DNA from: an uncultured Lachnospiraceae bacterium
GTDB lineage: Bacteria > Bacillota > Clostridia > Lachnospirales > Lachnospiraceae
Assembly (NCBI GenBank): GCA_944381405.1
Contig: CALWLA010000002.1
Span: 101,071 to 165,070, forward strand
Direction: 5' to 3'
DNA: 64,000 nt
Below the pieces are notes generated by a model, which saw only the letters and a program-made list of their open reading frames with translations, searched no databases and was not told the DNA's origin. Position 1 is the stretch's first letter, and the number at the start of each line of letters is the position of its first letter. The position numbers and the translations under genes were made by a program. Positions 25,284 to 31,445 of the stretch are shown here, one piece after another.

Positions 25284-26081
25284 TTAATCCCTGATGGGAA
25301 AATCCCGTATCTCCAACAATCCCTGCACCAGCTCCCGGGCGCTGGTTTCCAGGATGATCCTGCCTTTTTCGGCAGTGGCTCCCTTGGGGTCGCCGCCGAT
25401 GCCGATGGGCTTTCCCTCCTTTGTTTTCCAGTCCTCTCCCATCCAGCTGATGCTGACCTTTCCATAAGGCATCAGGGACTTGTTCCCTTCAAAATCCAGA
25501 GGCTCTCCCGCCTCCGCCGTATCCAGCTTTACCAATGAGGGATCGATGGCCATCACCATGGAGGTCTCCATCTCTCCGCCGTGGAAATCCCACACATTTC
25601 CAGGGCTGATTGTGGCCTTGACATCCGGATGGTCGAAAGCGCCGGAGGAAAGGATAAAGGCGTAAAGGCCGAAATCGCTGCGCAGCTCCCGGCTCAGGAT
25701 CTGCACCACCGGCGCATTGCCCCCGTGGCACACCAGGAAGGCCAGCTTCCGGAAGCCGTGGCGGGAAAGCCCCGCTCCGATGTCATAGAGCATGTGGTAA
25801 TAGGTCTCCGGCTTAAAGGTGATGGAGCCGCAGAAATCCTTGTGCTCGGTGCTGAGGCCGATGGGCATGGGAGGAAACATCAGCATGGGGTAATCCCGGT
25901 CCACCTTTTCGATCTCCTTTTTCAGATACTCCAGCATGGCCCCTGCAATGAGAAAATCCGTGCCAAGGGGCGCCTGATTTCCATGCTGCTCCAAGGCCCC
26001 CAAAGGAATCAGCACAACGGTATTTTCCCGGTCCAGAGACTCCATTTCCAGCCGGGTAAGTTCCCAGTAATTCCTGATCAT
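25284..26081 (-). CDS. Creatininase family amidohydrolase
   Basis: A 265-residue protein of the creatininase superfamily. The metal ligands are seen in GALEQHGNQAPLGTD (Glu and His, then Asp), VCHGGNAP (His) and HGGEMETS (Glu). Members open cyclic amides or remove formyl groups, including the archaeal ArfB formamide hydrolase of flavin biosynthesis. It lies 12 nt after ribU under the same FMN riboswitch, so a role in flavin or pyrimidine salvage is suggested by context; this is inference. No signal peptide is present. Confidence 0.88.
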   Translation of the reverse strand: MIRNYWELTRLEMESLDRENTVVLIPLGALEQHGNQAPLGTDFLIAGAMLEYLKKEIEKVDRDYPMLMFPPMPIGLSTEHKDFCGSITFKPETYYHMLYDIGAGLSRHGFRKLAFLVCHGGNAPVVQILSRELRSDFGLYAFILSSGAFDHPDVKATISPGNVWDFHGGEMETSMVMAIDPSLVKLDTAEAGEPLDFEGNKSLMPYGKVSISWMGEDWKTKEGKPIGIGGDPKGATAEKGRIILETSARELVQGLLEIRDFPIRD

Positions 26082-26093
26082 CCTGGTCCCTCC

Positions 26094-26702
26094 TTAGGCG
26101 ATACGCATGGCCGGATAAACGGCATGGAGCCTGCTGAACAAGAAATAGCCCACGCCGTAATTGATGGCGAGCTTCAGCACGTTAAAGGGAATGGTGGCAA
26201 AGATGATAAAGCCCGTCAGGTCCGTGATGGCGGGATTGACGGAGGCCACCATCCTCACCACCTCGTCCAGGGACACGCCCATGGCCGCCGCATAGAGAGG
26301 CAGGGTGATGAATGCGTTGCAGAAGCAGGCGAAGATGGTCCGGATCACAACGCTTGCGCCAAGGGCCATGGCTGCCGCCCTGCCAGTCCTTCCGGCTTTT
26401 TTATAGATCAGCCAGGCAGGCACTACAAAAAGCACGATGCCGATGAGGTTGGACAGCTCTCCCACATAAAAGGAGTTGGTTCCAACGCTGATGAGCTTGA
26501 TCAGCACCTTGATGACCTCAACACAGGCCGCAGAAGCCGGGCCCAGCAGGAAGAGGGCGATCACCGAGGGCACGTCGCTGAGATCCACCTTGTAAAAGGG
26601 CGGCATCATGGGCACGGAAAATTCCAGAGACATCAGCACCCCTGCCAGGGCCGCCAGCATAGCGGTAAAGATCATTTTCTGAATGGATTTGTCGTTTTTC
26701 AT
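26094..26702 (-). CDS. ribU: Riboflavin ECF transporter S component
   Basis: From the ATG at 26702 (AAGGAGG, 9 nt) the protein has 202 residues and five or six membrane helices. The FYKVDLSDVPSVIALFLLGP block is characteristic of RibU, which captures riboflavin for the ECF energising module. The FMN riboswitch directly upstream supports the assignment. The ATPase and T subunits are not in this window, as expected for a shared group II ECF system. Confidence 0.92.
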   Translation of the reverse strand: MKNDKSIQKMIFTAMLAALAGVLMSLEFSVPMMPPFYKVDLSDVPSVIALFLLGPASAACVEVIKVLIKLISVGTNSFYVGELSNLIGIVLFVVPAWLIYKKAGRTGRAAAMALGASVVIRTIFACFCNAFITLPLYAAAMGVSLDEVVRMVASVNPAITDLTGFIIFATIPFNVLKLAINYGVGYFLFSRLHAVYPAMRIA

Positions 26703-26778
26703 GGATAAGATCCTCCTTATTCTTTCTGCAATGAAACAAAACTTCTCTTTCCCGGCCAGGGGCCTTTGTTTTTCGCAC

Positions 26779-26806
26779 AAAAAAACTCAGGCCTTCGAGG
26801 CCTGAG
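26779..26806 (-). terminator. FMN riboswitch expression-platform terminator
   Basis: CTCAGGCCT/AGGCCTGAG with a small CGA loop is followed by seven Ts on the minus strand, between the aptamer and ribU. Confidence 0.9.
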
Positions 26807-26863
26807 ATCATTCGCTTTTCACATATAAATAAGAGGGATTCTTCTTACTTGTATGATCCAGTT

Positions 26864-26973
26864 TCTTCTCTCATCCGGACTATACCGTCGGTTCTGGAAT
26901 CGCACCAGATCAGCCGCCTTTGGCGGGTCGTGGACTATACCACCGGTAGGGAATTTCACCCTGCCCCGAAGAA
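26864..26973 (-). ncRNA. FMN riboswitch (RFN element)
   Basis: The minus strand contains the RFN landmarks in order: CTTCGGGGCAGGGTGAAATTC, CCCTACCGG, a GGTATAGTCC segment, GATTCCAG, ACCGACGGTATAGTCCGGATG and AGAGAAG. With the downstream terminator it should turn off ribU when FMN is plentiful. Confidence 0.96.
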
Positions 26974-26993
26974 TTGATTCATATGCTTCTTGT

Positions 26994-27022
26994 AGAATAG
27001 CACAAGGCTGCCTTGCTGTCAA
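26994..27022 (-). promoter_or_regulatory. Promoter of the FMN-riboswitch operon
   Basis: TTGACA and TATTCT with a 17-nt spacer on the minus strand, placed between the MerB-like gene and the aptamer. Confidence 0.82.
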
Positions 27023-27080
27023 GGCAGCCCCTGGAACTGACTGCAGACTTTTCACACATCAGCAAAGCTTTTTCTTCAGA

Positions 27081-27734
27081 TCATTTTAAGGTGAAAATTC
27101 CAAATGCCATTTTCGCCGCCAACGGAAGCTTCCAGATATACATATTGGGATCTTCCATCCACTCTTCTCCCAAAACTTCAAGCGTGCCTTTTTCATCACG
27201 GAAAAAGTTCATGACATTTCAGCAGTTGAAGTCGATATAACGGGCATTTACGTCAAAATAGGTCGCATAGATGGCGTGATCTGTTTTTCCATTCACCTTT
27301 GCCTCAAAAAGTCCCTTTTCAGGACTCAGCCGGAGAAACACATCTTCCTTCGTATCCCTACAACAGGACTTTACAGTAATGGGCATGTCAAAGGTTACGG
27401 CGCTACCCATGGCATCGATGGCGCACATGGCATAAAAATCCCTGCCGTCCTCCAGAAAAACATGATAATCCGTCGGATACGCGGAAAATGGGTACAGATA
27501 ACAGATCTCCCCCTCTTCATCCCGTTTGAAATAATGTCTTTCCTCCAATCCTTTCAGCACCGAATCAACCTCCGGAGCATCCTGCCCCTGGCTTTCCCCA
27601 AGGCTTTCCCTGGCGATCCGCTGTGCTTCCTTCCAGGGAATCGTTCCGCCTTCTGCGATTCCGTATTGCAGCAGATCAAGCCTGACCTTCTGTTCCGTCG
27701 GGCTGAGCTTTTTGTATTTTCCCAAAAAGGCCAT
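27081..27734 (-). CDS. MerB-like (organomercurial lyase family) protein with in-frame TGA, candidate selenoprotein
   Basis: The frame from the ATG at 27734 runs 171 codons to a TGA at 27219-27221, then 45 more codons to a final TGA at 27081. Read through, it has 217 residues, close to the 212 of MerB. It has an N-terminal winged-helix-like part and a MerB core: Cys104 and Asp107 in FYAMCAIDAM match the catalytic Cys96/Asp99 of MerB (WCALD). Cys124-Cys125 (VKSCCRDT) sit at the SSHCAATG region, and Cys171 matches Cys159 of the SFCCHVHFF block. The TGA is codon 172, the second Cys position of that pair, and NVMNFF follows as in HVHFF. A SECIS-like hairpin follows. The start lies 59 nt inside the permease gene, with GGAGAAGG upstream. 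If the TGA is a true stop, the protein lacks its C-terminal end. Confidence 0.75.
27188..27221 (-). promoter_or_regulatory. Candidate SECIS element of the MerB-like gene
   Basis: Eighteen nt after the TGA, a 7-bp stem CTTTTTC/GAAAAAG closes a six-base loop CGTGAT. Distance, stem length and a G among the first two loop bases fit the bacterial SECIS pattern. Confidence 0.55.
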
Positions 27735-28701
27735 ATCCTTCTCCCTTCTTTTCCTTTACCTGCCAGGACAGCAGGTACGCCTGAAGCTTTTCGTAAAGCC
27801 AGGTAATGGTACATACGGATATTCCCAGATAGATGATGCCGACGATGACCTTATGATAATTGAGGAAATCCGCAAAATATTTGATGATATATCCAAGCCC
27901 TTGCCCTGCGCCGATCATCTCTGCAGCGACCAGAGCAGAAAAACCTGCCGCAAGGCTCTGGGAAACGCCTGACAGCACCTCCGGCATGATGCCCGGAATC
28001 AGCACCTTCAGATAATAATCCTTTTTACTGATTCTCAAAAGCCCTGCAGTAAGATTGTAATTGCTGCTGAAGCTGTCCACTCCGTACATGGTCCATTTCA
28101 AGGCAGGCCAGAAGGTTCCTGTGTAGATCACAAACAAGGAAGCCGCCCGGAACGTGGGCATAATACCGATGATATAGGGCACATACACAATGGGCGAAAT
28201 CTGAGAAAGCACCTTGATATAAGGGCTCAGGGCGGCTCCGGCACGCTTGTTGATGCCAAGGAATACCCCAAAGGGAACAGCCGTCACCAGAGACATCAGA
28301 AACGCCGTCATCATCAGCACAATGGAAAAACGGAAATTGCTGAGAAATCTTGGAAACTCCTCTGCCATCAGTTGCATGATCCGCATGGGACTTGGATACA
28401 GCACCGGATCGCCTAACCCCATCACAGGCACAAGTATCAGCCATACCAGCATGACCAAAAGAAGAACGCTCATAACGTCGGTCTGCTGAAGCTGTTTTTG
28501 CGGACTGGAACGATTGACCAGCACATAGGCTGTATTGATGATCCACCAGGCAGCCATGAAAAGAATCAGGAAAAGCGTTCCCTCTTCCCTTATGAAAGGA
28601 AGGGAAAGGGCGATATCCGCAGCCAGAATAAGCAGTGTCAGCAAAAGGCGCCGCAGTGGCATAACTTTTTTCAGCTTACGATCTGTTTTATCCATTTTCA
28701 T
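27676..28701 (-). CDS. NitT/TauT-type ABC transporter permease (MerB-like operon)
   Basis: A 341-residue permease with an N-terminal pair of hydrophobic segments, then the usual six-helix core. The EAA-type loop is ISKKDYYLKVLIPGIMPEVLSGVSQSLAAG. It differs clearly from the permease at 24.3 kb, so the two ABC systems are not recent duplicates. The start overlaps the ATPase stop by 14 nt. Its C-terminal tail (about 20 residues) overlaps the MerB-like gene by 59 nt, which argues for tight translational coupling of transport and lyase. Confidence 0.9.
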   Translation of the reverse strand: MKMDKTDRKLKKVMPLRRLLLTLLILAADIALSLPFIREEGTLFLILFMAAWWIINTAYVLVNRSSPQKQLQQTDVMSVLLLVMLVWLILVPVMGLGDPVLYPSPMRIMQLMAEEFPRFLSNFRFSIVLMMTAFLMSLVTAVPFGVFLGINKRAGAALSPYIKVLSQISPIVYVPYIIGIMPTFRAASLFVIYTGTFWPALKWTMYGVDSFSSNYNLTAGLLRISKKDYYLKVLIPGIMPEVLSGVSQSLAAGFSALVAAEMIGAGQGLGYIIKYFADFLNYHKVIVGIIYLGISVCTITWLYEKLQAYLLSWQVKEKKGEGYGLFGKIQKAQPDGTEGQA

Positions 28702-29356
28702 GCTCCATCAAATATTGTAAGATCGCCAATTCTTCCAATTGGTTTCTGTTCAAAGGCTCTGGCCGTTTCTCCTTCAGATTCCAGATGGCCATGCTTTCAG
28801 AAAAATCCTTGGCCTCCTGAAGATTGTGGGTGATCAGGATTTCCGTTTTATTTTGCCGGTATTTCCTCAAAAAATCCATAGCGATTTTCTTGCTCTTGAT
28901 ATCAAGTCCGTTAAAGGGTTCATCCAAAAGCCAGATATCCGCAGGGAGCATCACCATACGGGCCAGACGCACCTTCTGGGTCATGCCGGCTGAAATGGAA
29001 TGGGGATAATAGTTTTTCCATTCGTACATGTCCAGTTCCTTTAACAGTTGATCTGCCAGCTCCTGGGACCCCGTCAGACACAGATTTTCCCTGACCGTCA
29101 TCCAAGGGTACAAACATACCTCGGACAACACCGCGCTGATGGCCTGGGTACCGTCAGCCTCCTTTCCTCCGATCAGGATTTTTCCCGATCGGGGCTTTAA
29201 CAGATGTAGGATCAGCTTAAACAACGTGCTCTTTCCGCAGCCTGAAGGTCCAAGAATCGCAAGGCTCGCGCCTGACGGGACCAGACAGGAAAAATCCCTG
29301 ATGATATAATCCCCTTCGTTATAGGAAAAACTCAGATTTTGAAATTCAATGATCAT
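28688..29356 (-). CDS. NitT/TauT-type ABC transporter ATP-binding protein (MerB-like operon)
   Basis: An ABC ATPase of 222 residues from the ATG at 29356; a TTG three codons upstream (29365) is an alternative. Walker A is GPSGCGKST and Walker B is WLLDEPFNGLD. The signature is a divergent ISAGMTQKVRLARM in place of LSGGQ-type sequence. The H-loop is THNLQEAKDFSE. No convincing ribosome site is seen. The start lies just after a GC-rich hairpin that separates it from the binding-protein gene, so it may depend on upstream translation. Confidence 0.9.
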   Translation of the reverse strand: MIIEFQNLSFSYNEGDYIIRDFSCLVPSGASLAILGPSGCGKSTLFKLILHLLKPRSGKILIGGKEADGTQAISAVLSEVCLYPWMTVRENLCLTGSQELADQLLKELDMYEWKNYYPHSISAGMTQKVRLARMVMLPADIWLLDEPFNGLDIKSKKIAMDFLRKYRQNKTEILITHNLQEAKDFSESMAIWNLKEKRPEPLNRNQLEELAILQYLMEHENG

Positions 29357-29372
29357 AGTATTCAAATGAACA

Positions 29373-29400
29373 GGCGGAAAGCCGCATGTGGCTTCCCGCC
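29373..29400 (-). other. Hairpin between the binding-protein and ATPase genes
   Basis: GGCGGGAAGCC and GGCTTTCCGCC pair around ACATGC, 12 nt after the binding-protein stop. A hairpin here commonly protects the abundant binding-protein mRNA or limits downstream expression. Confidence 0.6.
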
Positions 29401-29411
29401 CCTTTTTGTCT

Positions 29412-30524
29412 TTATTCTGCGTTGGAACCGTACCCGCCCTTCTGGACTTCTTTATAGAAATCCACGTCGGCGTTTTCCTCTACGATCTCATCCACAGCCG
29501 CATCATAAGCGGAAGTATCCAGATAATCTGTGATATTCAGATCTGAATCGATATATCCGATTTCATTCATCATATCCCAGAAATCAACACAGGCATCTAC
29601 ATTGATCTCCGGATTTGGGCTGTAACGGCTGTAGGCATCGGCCTCCAGAACCTCTGTATCCAGCTCCAGGTACTTCTGAATGTCAGCGATACTCTTTTCA
29701 TGATCAGTTTCAAAAAGATAAAATGCTTTCAGTAAAGCTTTGTGAACGTCTTTATACAGTTCAGGATCCTCACGAAGTGCACGCTTCGTCGTAAGCATGA
29801 CCGCTCATGGGTGGTTGGGCGCAACCTCTCCTGACAGGCAGGTGATCTCCAGTCCCTGTGCTTCCGCATTTGCAAGCTGCGGAATCCAAACTGCGCCTAC
29901 ATCGATGGCGCCCTTTTTCACAGATTCGATCACTTCCGGAGCGGAACCGAGCTCAACGATATTAACGTCCTCCTGCAGATCAAGACCTGCTCTGTGAAGC
30001 GCTCCCCGGAAAATAATATCTCCGGTGGACATTCTCACCATGCCAAGGGTCTTTCCTCTGAAATTTTCCCAATCCTTGAAGTATTCCGCATTTTCCGGAA
30101 GGGTGATCAGACCGCTTCCTTCATGCATCTGGCCTCCAAATACCGTCAGTTCCTCCTCACCCTGAGAGATCAGGGAAAATGCTTCGTTGGAGCCAAAGCT
30201 TCCAAGGGTGAACTTTCCAGACTTCAGCGCAGCGATGCCATTTGCGCTGTCATCCATCATGGTCAGCTCAGCTTCAATGCCATAGTCATTGAAATAGCCT
30301 TCTTCCTGCGCGATAAAATACAATACGCAGCCAAGATGCGCACCGTAGCCGATGTTGATCTTCCGAAGTTCTTTGGGTTCTGCTTCAGAGCTTGTCTCTT
30401 CCGCTTCCGCCTGAACTGCGGCAGATGTTTCGGTTACGGTTTTTTCTTCCTGAGCAGTACCTGTTCCACAGGCAGTTAAAGCCAGGGCAAGCGCTGTCAG
30501 GACAGCAAAAAATCGCTTTTTCAT
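29412..30524 (-). CDS. ABC transporter substrate-binding lipoprotein with in-frame TGA, candidate selenoprotein
   Basis: From the ATG at 30524 (GGAGG upstream) the protein has a signal peptide and a TAC lipobox (LALTAC, Cys19). Its NitT/TauT-type binding fold opens with INIGYGAHLGCVLYFIAQEEGYF. Codon 240 is TGA (29805-29807), in the context VAPNHP-TGA-AVMLTTKRAL. The same frame continues for 130 codons with typical family sequence (DVHKALLKAFYLFETDHEKS) to a TAA at 29412, giving 370 residues in all. As I recall, relatives usually have PNHPCC here, so the TGA replaces a cysteine. A SECIS-like hairpin begins 15 nt later. If it is a nonsense mutation, the transporter is inactive. Confidence 0.75.
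29772..29807 (-). promoter_or_regulatory. Candidate SECIS element of the binding-protein gene
   Basis: Twenty-one nt separate the TGA from a six-base loop CGTGCA that is closed by ACGAAG/CTTCGT. The loop shares its first four bases with the MerB-like gene's hairpin. Confidence 0.55.
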
Positions 30525-30599
30525 CTCTTCCTCCTCTTCTTTGATCTGACAAAACAGGAGGATTTTACTCAATACCTGAAAACGACACAAGAAAAATAA

Positions 30600-30678
30600 A
30601 ATATATTTATAAAATTTCCCTGGCAAAGTAAACTTTGTTAATAATCGCGTTTTTGTTCATTAACGTTTATTAACTTTT
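30600..30678. promoter_or_regulatory. AT-rich promoter region with inverted repeats upstream of the candidate selenoprotein operon
   Basis: GTTAATAA and TTATTAAC form an inverted repeat, and CAAAG-TTTA-CTTTG forms a second. Minus-strand -35/-10 pairs such as TTTACT with TAAATA (17-nt spacing) lie here. It could hold an operator; no regulator gene is adjacent. Confidence 0.35.
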
Positions 30679-31359
30679 TTAGTTCGAGCTGGGATGGGGC
30701 ATCATACCGTACAGCATCATGGCGGTCTTCTGCACCGGCATGGTCTGAAGGATGATCTTTCCGGGTCCTGTAATGACCGTGTTAAAGAGGCCCTCGCCGC
30801 CCAGGAAGATGTTCTTTGCGCCCTTTATGGTCTGCACATCCAGGGAGCAGCTCTCCTCCATCATCACCAGATAACCGGTGTCCACGATCTTCCGCTCTCC
30901 CGGCTTAAGCTCATACTCCACTGCGGAACCGTCGATCTCCAGGAACATCAGTCCGCTGCCGGTGAATTTCTGCATGATAAAACCCTCGCCGCCGAAAAAG
31001 CCTCCGGCCATTTTCTTCTGAAAATAGATGGACATGTCCACAGTCTTTTCCGAAGCCAGGAAGCACCTTTTCTGAACGATGGCGGAATGGCCGGGAGAAA
31101 TGGTCAGGGCTCTTATAGACCCGGGGAAGGAAGATGCAAAGGCGATCTCCCCCTCCTCCTCCGCGATATATCTGTTTCTGAAGAGGCTTTCTCCGGAAAG
31201 GAGCCTGCCGAAGACCTTTCCAAATCCGCCGCCCTCTGTTTCCATCCGGATGCAATCGTCCATCCAGGACATGGAGCCTGCCTCGCAGTAAAGCTCCTCT
31301 CCCTTCTGCAGGCTGCAGATGACAGCCGGAAGGTTTTCGCCGATGATTTTATATTCCAT
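30679..31359 (-). CDS. AIM24/TIGR00266 family protein
   Basis: A 226-residue protein of the AIM24 family, recognised by EYKIIGENLPAVICSLQKGEELYCEAGSM at the N-terminus, FGRLLSGES near residue 50 and GGEGLFNTVITGPGKIILQTMP near the C-terminus. The fold is a trimeric beta-barrel and the bacterial function is unknown. It contains no signal peptide. It appears to be the last gene of a lon-M13 peptidase-AIM24 run on the minus strand. Confidence 0.88.
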   Translation of the reverse strand: MEYKIIGENLPAVICSLQKGEELYCEAGSMSWMDDCIRMETEGGGFGKVFGRLLSGESLFRNRYIAEEEGEIAFASSFPGSIRALTISPGHSAIVQKRCFLASEKTVDMSIYFQKKMAGGFFGGEGFIMQKFTGSGLMFLEIDGSAVEYELKPGERKIVDTGYLVMMEESCSLDVQTIKGAKNIFLGGEGLFNTVITGPGKIILQTMPVQKTAMMLYGMMPHPSSN

Positions 31360-31445
31360 AATACCGTTCCTCCTCTTCGTGTAATGTATTCAGATCGCTG
31401 CTGTTCGGGCAGACCGCCTGCGGAGCCTTTCGCTTTTTATCTTTT

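Noticed and set aside
27081..30524. TGA read as tryptophan (alternative genetic code) to explain the two interrupted genes
   Set aside because: TGA is used as a normal stop in many intact genes here (dgt, sufC, clpX and the permease at 27676), so the code is standard.
22415..30524. The two NitT/TauT operons as a recent duplication
   Set aside because: The binding proteins, permeases and ATPases differ throughout, including different ABC signatures, so they are distinct systems that happen to be neighbours.
30679..31359. AIM24-like gene as a member of the candidate selenoprotein operon
   Set aside because: It is upstream on the same strand, but 155 nt of AT-rich promoter-like sequence separates it, and it fits the lon-M13 run better.
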